Made by a program: the position numbers and the translations under genes
In this document: piece by piece, positions 30,927 through 40,651 of the stretch
How positions within the stretch are numbered: position 1 is the stretch's first letter
How the letters are laid out: each line of letters opens with the position of its first letter
Notes under the pieces: model-generated
What the model was told of the DNA's origin: nothing
What the model saw: only the letters and a program-made list of their open reading frames with translations
Database searches by the model: none
DNA from: Sphingomonas sp.
GTDB taxonomy: Bacteria; Pseudomonadota; Alphaproteobacteria; Sphingomonadales; Sphingomonadaceae
NCBI RefSeq assembly: GCF_017744835.1
Contig: NZ_JAGIAM010000002.1
Location: 248,001 to 312,000 of the forward strand
Direction: 5' to 3'
DNA length: 64,000 nt

Positions 30927-33900
30927 ATGACACGCAAGGGTTTTGTTCGTGCCGGCTTTTCGACTCAGTTCGGGATCTCGGGAGCGGCACTCGCCGTAGC
31001 GCTTGCCTGGAGCGCCCCGGCACTGGCGCAGGAAACGCCCGCCGCCGATCCGGCCGCCGCGGCGCAGGCCGACGAGCCGGAGATCGTCGTCTCGGGCTTC
31101 CGCGCCTCGCTGAACACTGCGCTCAACCAGAAGCGCAACGAGACCGCCGCGGTCGACAGCATCGTTGCCGAGGACATCGGCAAGTTCCCCGACAGCAACC
31201 TCGCCGAATCGATGCAGCGCGTCCCGGGCATCGCGCTCTCGCGCGGTGACGGCGGCGAAGGCCGCAACATCTCGGTCCGCGGCCTCGGCGCCGGCTTCAC
31301 GCGCGTGCGCATCAACGGGATGGAAGGCACGTCGCAGACGGGCTCGTCGGACATCTACGGCGCGGGCAACTCGGGCCGCAGCTTCGACTTCAACGTCTTC
31401 CCGTCCGAAATCTTCTCGGCGCTGTCGGTCCGCAAGACCACGTCCGCCGATGTGGAGGAAGGCTCGCTGGGCGCGACGGTCGACCTGAAGGCGCCCAAGC
31501 CGCTCGATTTCGACAAGGATTTCACGCTCTCCGCCACCGCACGCGGCGTGTACAACGAGATCAGCAAGAAGGTGGACCCGCGCGCGTCGCTGCTGGTCTC
31601 CAAGAAGTTCGCCGACGGCACCTTCGGCATCCTCGGCTCCTTCGCCTATCAGAAGCGCCACATCCGCGAAGTCGGCTATTCGGCGGTGGACATCCTGGCC
31701 TCCAACACCAACGGCCTTGCCCAGCCCCTGCTCGGCGCGCCGGCGGGCTCGACCATTTCCTTCCCGTTCTGCACTCCGGTCGGAGGCTTCACATACAACG
31801 GGAACGTCTACAACAGCCCGATCATCGGCCTCGCCGGCAAGGGCGCGACGGCTGCCAATTGCAGCACGGGCAATCCGCGTGCCAGCGACCCCGCCGCCTT
31901 CGCCGACGTGTTCAACCACGGGGTGACCGTTACCACCAACCCGAGAACCGGCGCCATCACCGTCGTCGGCGGCACCCAGGCCTTCCTGCCGCGCCTGCCG
32001 CGCTACGTGAACTCGGAGCAGGACACCGAGCGGCTCGGCGGGACGCTAACGCTGCAGTTCTCGCCCGATGACGACACCGATATCAGTGTCGACGCGCTCT
32101 ATTCGCGCTACGACGTCACGCGCCGCGACAACTACATCGCCGGCATCTCATTCGGCCGCAGCGTCACCAACAACGGCCAGCCGATGACGTCGGTGCGCGA
32201 CGTCGAGTTCGATCAGAACGGCTCGCTCGTCTATGGCCTGTTCGACGGCGTCGACGTGCGCTCCGAAGGGCTGGTCGACCACTGGATCTCGGACTTCAAG
32301 CAGGGCAACCTGAACTTCCGTCACCGGTTCAACGACAGCCTCGAGCTGACCATGTTCTTCGGCATGAACCAGTCGGTCTGGTGGGGTCCGAAGCGCTTCC
32401 AGACCTTCATCGACGCGATCGACACCGACAATTTCTCGATCGACTTCCGCGATGGCGGTTCGGTCCCGAAGCTTGGGTTCGGATTCGACGTCGCCAACCC
32501 GGCCAACTTCAGCTACGCGCCTGCGCTTTCGGATGGCACCGTGCTGGGCGGCTTCAGCTTCCAGGGCAAGCCGTCGAAGAACCAGACCGACAATCTGACG
32601 GCCGAGGTGAACACCGACTGGAACGTCACCCAGGGCGTCAAGCTCAAGGTCGGTGCCCAGTACCGCCGGAGCGACTATTCGGCCTGGAATTCGTCGCCCT
32701 ACAGTGCCGACACGATCGTCCGCGCGCTGCCTGCGGGTACCACTTTGGCGGACATCACCACCACGATCGACGGGCTCGACAAGCTCTTCGGCAGCGGCGC
32801 TCCGGCAAGCTGGGTCGCGGTGGACCCGGACAAGTGGGACCAGGTGTTCGACTTCGACTCGGTCCGCTTCTGCCGCGTCGAGTGCGGCGCCGGGGCGTCG
32901 CGCATCCGCGAGGACGTCAAGAGCCTCTACGCGATGACGACCTTCGACACCGGCGAGGACTTCTTCCTGCACATGCGCGGCGACATCGGCGTGCGCTATG
33001 TCCGCACCGACATGCTCGCATCGGGCTATATCGCGGTGTCCGCGCCGGCAGGGTCGACGCCGACCAACCTGCGCGGCCAATATGCCCAGGTGCTGCGCGG
33101 CTATGACGACTGGCTGCCCTCGGGCAACGTCGCCATCGATCTGACGCCGGACCTGCTGCTGCGCCTCTCGGCCGCCAAGGTGCTGGCGCGGCCCGAGCTG
33201 GGCCAGCTGGCGCCGACCAGCGGCATCACCGCGACGACGCGTACCGGCAACATCAACAACCCGTATCTCGATCCCATCCGCGCCGACACGTTCGACGCGG
33301 CGCTCGAATGGTATTTCAAGCCGGGATCGCTGCTCTCGGTCGCCTACTTCAAGAAGGACATCAAGAGCTTCGTCCAGCGCGTCACCAGCCAGATTCCGTT
33401 CAACGAGCTCGGCCTGCCCGTGGAGTTGCTGGACAACACCAACACGGCGCCGACCGAGACCTTCACGATCGGCCAGCCGGTGAACACGCCGGGCGGTCCG
33501 CTGGAGGGCGTGGAAGTCAACGCGCAGGTCCAGCTCGACTTCCTGCCGGGCTTCCTGAGCCACTTCGGCGTGCTGGCCAACTACACGCACGTCACCTCGA
33601 CCATCGAGTACATCCTGGCGAGCGCCAATGGCGTACCGACGGTCACGACCACGGCGGATCTGATCGGCCTGTCGAAGAACACCGCCAGCGGCACGCTGTT
33701 CTACGAGGACAAGAAGTTCAGCATCCGTGCCACGGCGAGCTATCGTGATCGCTATATCCGCGGCATCCCGGCCTCGACGGGCAGCGACCTGCAGGGCAAT
33801 TCGCCCAACATGTTCGTCGATGCCTCCGCGTCCTACGCCTTCAACGATCACATTAAGGTGATCCTGGAAGCGCAGAACCTCACCGACGAGCGCAATAACC

Positions 33901-33986
33901 TCTACATCGACAGCACGCGCCGCGACACGCTGTTCCAGACCAGGATTGGGCGTACGATCAACTTTGGCGTCAACTTCCAGTTCTAA
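30927..33986 (+). CDS. TonB-dependent receptor (carbohydrate type)
   Basis: Signal peptide, plug (EIVVSGFRASLNTALNQKRNETAAVDSIVAEDIGKFPDSNLAESMQRVPGIALSR), C-terminal barrel ending in FNVNFQF-like motif (FGVNFQF). Confidence 0.93.
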   Translation: MTRKGFVRAGFSTQFGISGAALAVALAWSAPALAQETPAADPAAAAQADEPEIVVSGFRASLNTALNQKRNETAAVDSIVAEDIGKFPDSNLAESMQRVPGIALSRGDGGEGRNISVRGLGAGFTRVRINGMEGTSQTGSSDIYGAGNSGRSFDFNVFPSEIFSALSVRKTTSADVEEGSLGATVDLKAPKPLDFDKDFTLSATARGVYNEISKKVDPRASLLVSKKFADGTFGILGSFAYQKRHIREVGYSAVDILASNTNGLAQPLLGAPAGSTISFPFCTPVGGFTYNGNVYNSPIIGLAGKGATAANCSTGNPRASDPAAFADVFNHGVTVTTNPRTGAITVVGGTQAFLPRLPRYVNSEQDTERLGGTLTLQFSPDDDTDISVDALYSRYDVTRRDNYIAGISFGRSVTNNGQPMTSVRDVEFDQNGSLVYGLFDGVDVRSEGLVDHWISDFKQGNLNFRHRFNDSLELTMFFGMNQSVWWGPKRFQTFIDAIDTDNFSIDFRDGGSVPKLGFGFDVANPANFSYAPALSDGTVLGGFSFQGKPSKNQTDNLTAEVNTDWNVTQGVKLKVGAQYRRSDYSAWNSSPYSADTIVRALPAGTTLADITTTIDGLDKLFGSGAPASWVAVDPDKWDQVFDFDSVRFCRVECGAGASRIREDVKSLYAMTTFDTGEDFFLHMRGDIGVRYVRTDMLASGYIAVSAPAGSTPTNLRGQYAQVLRGYDDWLPSGNVAIDLTPDLLLRLSAAKVLARPELGQLAPTSGITATTRTGNINNPYLDPIRADTFDAALEWYFKPGSLLSVAYFKKDIKSFVQRVTSQIPFNELGLPVELLDNTNTAPTETFTIGQPVNTPGGPLEGVEVNAQVQLDFLPGFLSHFGVLANYTHVTSTIEYILASANGVPTVTTTADLIGLSKNTASGTLFYEDKKFSIRATASYRDRYIRGIPASTGSDLQGNSPNMFVDASASYAFNDHIKVILEAQNLTDERNNLYIDSTRRDTLFQTRIGRTINFGVNFQF

Positions 33987-34001
33987 GTCCGTCTCTCCAA
34001 C

Positions 34002-34035
34002 CGGGCCGCCCTCACCGGCGGCCCGTATCTTTTTT
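34002..34035 (+). terminator. Rho-independent terminator after the TonB-dependent receptor gene
   Basis: CGGGCCGCC-CTCACC-GGCGGCCCG followed by TATCTTTTTT. Confidence 0.85.
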
Positions 34036-34047
34036 GCGAGGATTCCC

Positions 34048-35601
34048 ATGCGCAACCTGCTGTTCGCCGTCGCCCTGGCCACCTCCACTGCCTGCCTCCC
34101 CGCCACCGCGCTGGCGCAGCAGGCGGCACCTGCGGCAACGCTCACCCTGCGCGCCGACGCGCCCGGCCCCAAGATCGACCGCCGGATCTTCAGCCAGTTC
34201 GCCGAGCACCTCGGCTCGGGCATCTATGGCGGCATCTGGGTCGGGCCCAATTCGAAGATCCCCAACACCCGCGGCTATCGCAACGACGTGGTCGCCGCGC
34301 TCAAGGACCTGAGGGTGCCGGTGGTGCGCTGGCCCGGCGGCTGCTTCGCCGACGAATACCACTGGCGCGAGGGCATCGGGCCCCGCAACAAACGCCCGAT
34401 CAAGGTCAACAACCACTGGGGCGGCGTCACCGAGCCCAATAGCTTCGGCACGCACGAGTTCATGGACTTCGCCGAGCTGATCGGCGCCGAGGCCTATGTC
34501 TCCGGCAATGTCGGCAACGGCACGCCGCAGGAAATGGCCGAGTGGGTCGAGTACATGACCGCGCCCGCCGGCATGCTCGCCGAGCAACGCGCCAAGAACG
34601 GCCGCAAGGAGCCGTGGAAGCTCCCCTATTTCGGCATCGGCAACGAGCTGTGGGGCTGCGGCGGCAGCATGCGCCCCGAATATGCCGCGGACCTGACGCG
34701 CCGCTACGGCGAATTCATCAAGGCGCCGCAGGGCAACCGTCCCGCCAAGATGGCCAGCGGCGCGAACAGCGACGACTATAACTGGACCGAAGTGATGATG
34801 CGCGAGGCCGGCCGCAAGATCGACGGCATCGGCGTCCATTACTACACCGTCCCCGGCACCTGGCAGCAAAAGGGCTCGGCGACTGCCTTCGACGAGGAGG
34901 AATACGCCCGCACGCTCTCCAAGACGCTCAAGATGGAAGAGCTGATCACCAAGCACGGCGCGATCATGGACAAATATGATCCCACCAAGCGCGTGAACAT
35001 GGCCGTGGACGAATGGGGCACCTGGTACGATGTCGAGCCAGGCACCAATCCGGGCTTCCTCTACCAGCAGAACACGATGCGCGACGCGATCGTGGCGGCG
35101 CTCAACATCAACATCTTCACCCGCCACGCCGATCGCGTGCGCATGACCAACATCGCGCAGATGGTGAACGTCCTTCAGGCGATGATCCTGACCGACGGGC
35201 CGAAGATGGTGCTGACACCCACCTACCACGTCTTCCACATGTACAAGCCGTTCCAGGACGCGACCTTCCTGCCGATCGACATCAAGTCGAGCTGGTACAA
35301 CAAGGAGCAGTGGGTGGTGCCCTCGGTCAGCGCCACCGCCGCCCGCGGCACCGACGGGCTGGTCCATGTCGCGCTGGTCAACACCGACCCCAACCGCCCC
35401 GCGACGGTGAGCGCCGCGCTCTCGGGCGTGAGCGCGACCACGGTCGATGGCGAGGTGCTCACCGCGCCGATCCAGGCGCACAACAGCTTCGACGCGCCCG
35501 AGACGGTGAAGCCCGCGCCCTTCACCGGCGCGACGCTGGCCAACGGTTCGCTGTCGGCGACGCTGCCGGCCGCATCGGTGGTGGTGCTGACGCTGCGCTG
35601 A
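34048..35601 (+). CDS. Exported alpha-L-arabinofuranosidase, GH51
   Basis: ISQFAEHLGSGIYGGIW-type start (IFSQFAEHLG), RWPGGCFADEYHWREGIGP, GIGNELWGCGG, DEWGTWY. Confidence 0.94.
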   Translation: MRNLLFAVALATSTACLPATALAQQAAPAATLTLRADAPGPKIDRRIFSQFAEHLGSGIYGGIWVGPNSKIPNTRGYRNDVVAALKDLRVPVVRWPGGCFADEYHWREGIGPRNKRPIKVNNHWGGVTEPNSFGTHEFMDFAELIGAEAYVSGNVGNGTPQEMAEWVEYMTAPAGMLAEQRAKNGRKEPWKLPYFGIGNELWGCGGSMRPEYAADLTRRYGEFIKAPQGNRPAKMASGANSDDYNWTEVMMREAGRKIDGIGVHYYTVPGTWQQKGSATAFDEEEYARTLSKTLKMEELITKHGAIMDKYDPTKRVNMAVDEWGTWYDVEPGTNPGFLYQQNTMRDAIVAALNINIFTRHADRVRMTNIAQMVNVLQAMILTDGPKMVLTPTYHVFHMYKPFQDATFLPIDIKSSWYNKEQWVVPSVSATAARGTDGLVHVALVNTDPNRPATVSAALSGVSATTVDGEVLTAPIQAHNSFDAPETVKPAPFTGATLANGSLSATLPAASVVVLTLR

Positions 35602-35623
35602 CATTCCCCGGCCGAGGCAAGGC

Positions 35624-35661
35624 GGGCCGCGATCTCCCGGGGGATCGCGGCCCTTCTTTTT
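35624..35661 (+). terminator. Rho-independent terminator after GH51 gene
   Basis: GGGCCGCGATC-TCCCGGGG-GATCGCGGCCC followed by TTCTTTTT. Confidence 0.85.
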
Positions 35662-35694
35662 GCCTGCAGGAAATACTCCCGCAATGTAAGCGCG

Positions 35695-35713
35695 CGTATC
35701 ATTTAATGGGAAA
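35695..35713. promoter_or_regulatory. Candidate regulon operator site D (CGTATCA-TTTAA-TGGGAAA)
   Basis: Core TATCA-N5-TGGGA; 65 nt upstream of PL11 gene. Confidence 0.5.
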
Positions 35714-35778
35714 CAATTGACTCGCACGAGGCGCCGGAGCAGCATCGCGCCCAACGAGTCAGGGGAGAGGGACAGGAT

Positions 35779-37668
35779 ATGCTGGGGACGCTCATCATCG
35801 CGGCAATGAGCCCGGCTGCGGCGCAGGCCGCGCCCGCCATTGCGGGCCGGCAAGTCGAGCAGCTCGACCGCGGGCTGGTCGCGGTCCCGGTGGCCGAGGG
35901 CGGCAGCAACCACGTCGCGTGGCGGCTGCTCGGCACCGACGCCAAGAGCACGCGCTTCACGCTCTATCGTGACGGCAAGGCGATCGCGCGCGTGAGCGGC
36001 ACCGGCGCGACCAGCGTGCTCGACAAGCAGGGCAAGCCGAACTCGCGCTACACGCTCGCCGTCGGCAACGGCAAACCGGGCGCCGCAGTGACTCCCTGGG
36101 CCGGCGGCTATCTCGCCATCCCGCTCGACAAGCCCGCCGACCGCACCACGCCCGACGGCGAGACGTACGGCTACACGCTCAACGATGCCTCGGCCGGCGA
36201 CCTCGATGGCGACGGGCGCTACGAGCTGATCGTCAAATGGTATCCGACGATCGCCAAGGACAATGCCTTTGCCGGCTATACCGGCGAGACGCTGATCGAC
36301 GCCTATACGCTCGACGGCAAGAAGCTGTGGCGGATCGACCTGGGCCGCAACATCCGCTCGGGCGCGCACTACACCCAGTTCATGGTCTATGACCTCGACG
36401 GCGACGGCCGCGCCGAAGTCGCGATGAAGACCGCCGACGGCACCGTCGACGGCACTGGTACCGTGATCGGGGACGCCAATGCCGACTGGCGCAGCAAGGG
36501 CGGCGAAGTCGCCTCGACCGACCGCACCGGATCGGCCACCAATGCCGAGGGCAAGATGGTGGCGCGCACGCTCGGCCGTATCCTCTCGGGTCCCGAATAT
36601 CTGACCGTCTTCGACGGCCGCACGGGCAAGGCGCTGGCGACCGCGCCCTATTCGCCCCCGCTCGTCGCCGGCACCGCCACGCCGACGCAGGAACAGATGG
36701 CGGCGAGCTGGGGCGACGGATACGGCAACCGCTCCGAACGCTATCTCGCTGGCGTCGCCTATCTCGACGGGCACCGGCCCAGCCTGGTCTTCGGCCGCGG
36801 CTATTATGCGCGCTCGACGATCGCGGCGTGGGACTGGCGCGACGGCAAGCTGACGCAGCGCTGGCTGTTCGACAGCGCGACGCCGGGCAACGAGAAGTTC
36901 GGCGGCAACGGCAATCACCAGCTCTCGATCGCCGACGTCGACGGCGACGGGCGCGACGAGGTCTTCTACGGATCGATGGTGGTCGACGACAACGGCAAGG
37001 GGCTGTGGTCGTCGGGCCTGGGCCACGGCGATGCGATGCACGTCTCGGACCTCGATCCCACCCGCCCGGGCCTCGAGAAGTTCGGCGTGCACGAGAACAT
37101 GCGGATGAGCGGCAACCGCGGCGCGGCGATGCTCGACGCGCGCACCGGCGCCCTCCTCTGGTCGACGCCGGCGGACAAGGACACCGGTCGCGGCATCGCG
37201 ATCGACATCGATCCCCGCCATCCCGGCGCCGAGGCCTGGGCAAGCAATTCGCGCGAGCTCTACGACGTGAAGGGCAATATCATCCCGGGCGGCCACCCGC
37301 GTGCGGCCAATTCGGGCATCTGGTGGGACGGCGACCGCTTGCGCGAGCTGCTCGACGGCAAGAAGATCACCAAATGGGACTGGACCACGAGCACCGAGAA
37401 GCCGCTGCTCGATCCCGAGGGCGTGGTCTCCAACAACGGCACCAAGCAGAACCCCTCGCTCTCGGCCGATCTGCTCGGCGACTGGCGCGAGGAGCTGGTG
37501 GTGCCGACCGCCGACAGCCGCGAGTTGCGCATCTACGCCACGCCGATCCCGACGCAGGAGCGCATCGTCACGCTGATGCACGATCCCGTCTATCGGCTCG
37601 GCATCGCCTGGCAGAACACCGCGTACAACCAGCCGCCGCACACTTCCTATTTCCTGGGGGCGCGATGA
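35779..37668 (+). CDS. Rhamnogalacturonan lyase, PL11
   Basis: QVEQLDRGLVAVPVAEGGSNHVAWRLLGTDAKSTRFTLYRDGK, SAGDLDGDGRYELIVKWYP, YDLDGDGRAEVAMKTADGTVDGTG. Confidence 0.95.
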   Translation: MLGTLIIAAMSPAAAQAAPAIAGRQVEQLDRGLVAVPVAEGGSNHVAWRLLGTDAKSTRFTLYRDGKAIARVSGTGATSVLDKQGKPNSRYTLAVGNGKPGAAVTPWAGGYLAIPLDKPADRTTPDGETYGYTLNDASAGDLDGDGRYELIVKWYPTIAKDNAFAGYTGETLIDAYTLDGKKLWRIDLGRNIRSGAHYTQFMVYDLDGDGRAEVAMKTADGTVDGTGTVIGDANADWRSKGGEVASTDRTGSATNAEGKMVARTLGRILSGPEYLTVFDGRTGKALATAPYSPPLVAGTATPTQEQMAASWGDGYGNRSERYLAGVAYLDGHRPSLVFGRGYYARSTIAAWDWRDGKLTQRWLFDSATPGNEKFGGNGNHQLSIADVDGDGRDEVFYGSMVVDDNGKGLWSSGLGHGDAMHVSDLDPTRPGLEKFGVHENMRMSGNRGAAMLDARTGALLWSTPADKDTGRGIAIDIDPRHPGAEAWASNSRELYDVKGNIIPGGHPRAANSGIWWDGDRLRELLDGKKITKWDWTTSTEKPLLDPEGVVSNNGTKQNPSLSADLLGDWREELVVPTADSRELRIYATPIPTQERIVTLMHDPVYRLGIAWQNTAYNQPPHTSYFLGAR

Positions 37669-37696
37669 ACCGCTCAGCCACCACTCGCACCCATTT

Positions 37697-37779
37697 CGTC
37701 ATCCCCGCGAAGGCGGGGACCCAGGAATCGCAAGCGACCCCCTTCGCGGCTCTGGGTCCCCGCCTTCGGGGGGATGACG
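37697..37779. repeat. REP-like palindromic repeat (GTCATCCCCGCGAAGGCGGGGACCCAG family)
   Basis: CGTCATCCCCGCGAAGGCGGGGACCCAG against CTGGGTCCCCGCCTTCGGGGGGATGACG. Confidence 0.85.
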
Positions 37780-37810
37780 GACACGTCCGGATGACCGAAG
37801 GTGATCGGCA

Positions 37811-39010
37811 ATGCTGCTAGTCGCGTTGCAGATGGCGATGGCCCAGCCCCTTCACTTCGATCTGGCCCCGGACGCGAAGTCCGCTCCCGGCCGAATCGCG
37901 GTTCCGGCCGACAAGCCCTACGCGCCCGGCGGTTTCGGCTATGAGCCCGAGCGCCGCGGCGGCGAATTCCTCTTCTCCGCCACAGTGCCCGAGGGCAATT
38001 ACCGCGTGACCGTGCGCCTGAGTGGGCGCACCACGATCAAAGCAGAATCCCGCCGGCTGATGCTCGCGGACGTCGCGACCCGCCCGGGCAAATATGTCAC
38101 CGCGAGCTTCATCGTGAACGTGCGCACCGCTGCGCTCGCGCCGCCGCCGGCGAATGCACCGGGCGGCGTGGCCGTGCAGCTCAAGTCGCGCGAGGCGGGC
38201 AGCTACACCTGGGACGACAAGCTCACGCTCGAGTTCCTCGGCGATCCGCACGTCGCCTCGATCGACATCGAGCCCGTGGAGGTGCCGACCGTCTACCTCG
38301 CCGGCGATTCGACCGTGACCGACCAGCGCGCCGAGCCGGCGGCGAGCTGGGGGCAGATGCTCCCCGCCTTCTTCGCCTCCGATGTGGCAGTGGCGAACCA
38401 TGCGGAATCGGGCGAGACGCTCAAGTCGTTCGTCACTGCGCATCGGCTCGACAAGCTGCTCTCGGGCATGAAGGCCGGCGACTGGCTGCTCATCCAGTTC
38501 GGGCACAACGACCAGAAGGAGCAGTGGCCGCAGACCTATTCGGACCCGAAGTTCGCCTACCCCGCCTGGCTGCGCGCCTTCATCGCCGAGGCGCGGCGGC
38601 GCGGCGCGCACCCGGTGCTCGTCACCAGCCCCGAGCGCCGCAACTTCGACCAGGGCCGCATCCGCCACACGCTCGCCGACTATGCCGAGGCGATGCGCAA
38701 GGTGGCGCGCGAGGATCGGGTGCCGCTGATCGACCTGCAGACCGACACGATCGCGCTTTACGAAGCGCTCGGCCCCGAGCGTTCGCCTTTGCTGTTCAAC
38801 GACGGCGGCGCGGACAAGACGCACCACAACAACCCCGGCGCCTGGCTGCTCGCACGCGCGGTCGCGGCGGGGATCGCGGCGCAGGTGCCCGAGCTGGGGG
38901 CGCATCTGAAGCCGGAGTTCCGCAGCTTCGATCCCGCGCGTCCGGCGCTGGAGTCGCTTCATATCGCGCCCAGCATCGCTGCCAGCGACGTGCGGCCGGC
39001 GGGGAATTGA
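37811..39010 (+). CDS. SGNH hydrolase with N-terminal beta-rich domain, rhamnogalacturonan acetylesterase-like (CE12-like)
   Basis: VPTVYLAGDSTVTDQRAEPAASWGQMLPAFF, LIQFGHNDQKEQWP, KTHHNNPGAWLLARAV. Confidence 0.86.
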   Translation: MLLVALQMAMAQPLHFDLAPDAKSAPGRIAVPADKPYAPGGFGYEPERRGGEFLFSATVPEGNYRVTVRLSGRTTIKAESRRLMLADVATRPGKYVTASFIVNVRTAALAPPPANAPGGVAVQLKSREAGSYTWDDKLTLEFLGDPHVASIDIEPVEVPTVYLAGDSTVTDQRAEPAASWGQMLPAFFASDVAVANHAESGETLKSFVTAHRLDKLLSGMKAGDWLLIQFGHNDQKEQWPQTYSDPKFAYPAWLRAFIAEARRRGAHPVLVTSPERRNFDQGRIRHTLADYAEAMRKVAREDRVPLIDLQTDTIALYEALGPERSPLLFNDGGADKTHHNNPGAWLLARAVAAGIAAQVPELGAHLKPEFRSFDPARPALESLHIAPSIAASDVRPAGN

Positions 39011-39029
39011 TGGCCTTACCCCACTGCCG

Positions 39030-39109
39030 CGATCCCCGCGAAGGCGGGGACCCAAAGTTGCGAAGGACGCCGCGCGCGACCCTGAGTCCCCGCCTTTGCG
39101 GGGATGACC
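39030..39109. repeat. REP-like palindromic repeat, same family
   Basis: GATCCCCGCGAAGGCGGGGACCCA against GAGTCCCCGCCTTTGCGGGGATGAC. Confidence 0.8.
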
Positions 39110-39122
39110 TAGGGGGCGTTTG

Positions 39123-40577
39123 ATGCGCACCGGCAAGGTCTTCGACGTCCGCGATCACGGTGCCAGGGGCGACGGCGCCGCGCTCGATTCCCCCGCGATC
39201 AACGCCGCGATCCGTGCTGCAGAGGCTGCGGGCGGCGGCGTGGTGGTGCTGCCGCCGGGCCGCTATCTGAGCTTCTCGCTCCAGCTCCGCAGCAAGGTCA
39301 CGCTCGCGGTCGAGGCCGGCGCCACGCTGGTCGCCGCGGAAAAGGGTCCTTTGGGCGCCTATGACCTGCCCGAGGAGCGCGGGCCCCAGCTCTACCAGGA
39401 TTTCGGCCACAGCCATTGGCACAACAGCCTGATCTGGGCCGACGGCGCCGAGGATATTGCGATCATCGGCAAGGGCCGGATCGATGGACTGGGCCTGACG
39501 CGCAACGGCCCGGGCACGCCGTGGAGCAAGCAGGCGGGCGAGCGTCCGCTGTCGATGGCGGCGATGCCCGCGCACGACGTCGCGAAGCTCGAGCAGAGCC
39601 GCCAGGCGATGCTGGGCATGGGCAACAAGGCGATCGCACTCGCGCATTGCCGCCGCATCCGGATCGAGGGGCTGACGATCTTCAAGGGCGGCCATTTCGC
39701 GGTGCTCGCCAGCGAAGTCGACGATCTCGACCTGTTCGACCTGGTGATCGACACCAACCGCGATGGGCTCGACCTCGACTGCGTCCGCCGGGCGCGGGTC
39801 GAGCGCTGCCGCGTCAATTCGCCCAACGACGACGCGATCGTGCTCAAGACCAGCCTCGCGCTCGGCCGCCGCGCGGCGTGCGAGGATATCGAAGTGCGCG
39901 GCTGCATCGTCACCGGCTACGATCTCGGCACGATGCTCGACGGCACGCGCCAGCGCACCCAGCAGCTCGCCCCCGATCGCGACCGCGTCACCGGGCGGAT
40001 CAAGCTGGGCACCGAGAGCAACGGCGACTTCCGCCGCCTCCGCATCTCCGATTGCCGCTTCGAGCGCAGCCGCGGGCTGGCGATCGAGAGTGTCGACGGC
40101 GGCACGATCGAGGATGTGCTGGCCGAGAATATTGTCATGGAGGAAGTGACCACTGCGCCGCTGTTCCTCCGCCTCGGCGCCCGGCTGCGTGGGCCCGAGG
40201 GCACAGGGGTGGGCGCGATCCGGGGCGTGGAGGTGCGCAGCCTGGTCGCGCGCGGGATCGATCCGCGCTTCGGCGCGATCCTCGCCGGATTGCCGGGCAA
40301 GCCGATCGAGGAGGTGCGGCTGCGCGACATAGACCTGGGCTTCGATGGCGGCTTCTCCGAACCCGTCCCCGCCGCACCCGCCGAGCTGGCCGATGCCTAT
40401 CCCGAGCCGAGCATGTTCGGCCCCACGCCTGCCTGGGGCTTCTGGGCGCGGCACGTGGCGGGGCTCGAGGTCAACGGGCTGCGGCTGCGCCGCGAAACCC
40501 ACGATCCCCGCCCGCCGGTGCTGCTCGACGATACGCGGGTGGCGCATGCCGAGCGCGCGGATTATTGGCCCGCTTAG
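39123..40577 (+). CDS. Polygalacturonase/rhamnogalacturonan hydrolase-like protein, GH28
   Basis: VFDVRDHGARGDGAALDSPAINAAI, IDTNRDGLDLD, NSPNDDAIVLKTS; in-frame stop at 39105-39107 prevents an upstream signal peptide. Confidence 0.88.
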   Translation: MRTGKVFDVRDHGARGDGAALDSPAINAAIRAAEAAGGGVVVLPPGRYLSFSLQLRSKVTLAVEAGATLVAAEKGPLGAYDLPEERGPQLYQDFGHSHWHNSLIWADGAEDIAIIGKGRIDGLGLTRNGPGTPWSKQAGERPLSMAAMPAHDVAKLEQSRQAMLGMGNKAIALAHCRRIRIEGLTIFKGGHFAVLASEVDDLDLFDLVIDTNRDGLDLDCVRRARVERCRVNSPNDDAIVLKTSLALGRRAACEDIEVRGCIVTGYDLGTMLDGTRQRTQQLAPDRDRVTGRIKLGTESNGDFRRLRISDCRFERSRGLAIESVDGGTIEDVLAENIVMEEVTTAPLFLRLGARLRGPEGTGVGAIRGVEVRSLVARGIDPRFGAILAGLPGKPIEEVRLRDIDLGFDGGFSEPVPAAPAELADAYPEPSMFGPTPAWGFWARHVAGLEVNGLRLRRETHDPRPPVLLDDTRVAHAERADYWPA

Positions 40578-40620
40578 GTTTGACGCGCCGCCCGCATTAT
40601 ACTACCAGATAGTGCATGAT

Positions 40621-40639
40621 TATCCCATAAATTGGGACA
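40621..40639. promoter_or_regulatory. Candidate regulon operator site E (TATCCCA-TAAAT-TGGGACA)
   Basis: Near-perfect palindrome (6 of 7 arm pairs); ends 13 nt before rhaM ATG, the same spacing as site B to iclR-type ATG. Confidence 0.65.
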
Positions 40640-40651
40640 ATGGAGAGGGGC

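Noticed and set aside
34012-37641. 1209-aa minus-strand ORF antisense to GH51 and PL11
   Set aside because: Composition (R/H/D/G/A-rich, no recognisable domain) is typical of antisense open frames in GC-rich codon-biased genes; the plus strand encodes clear enzymes
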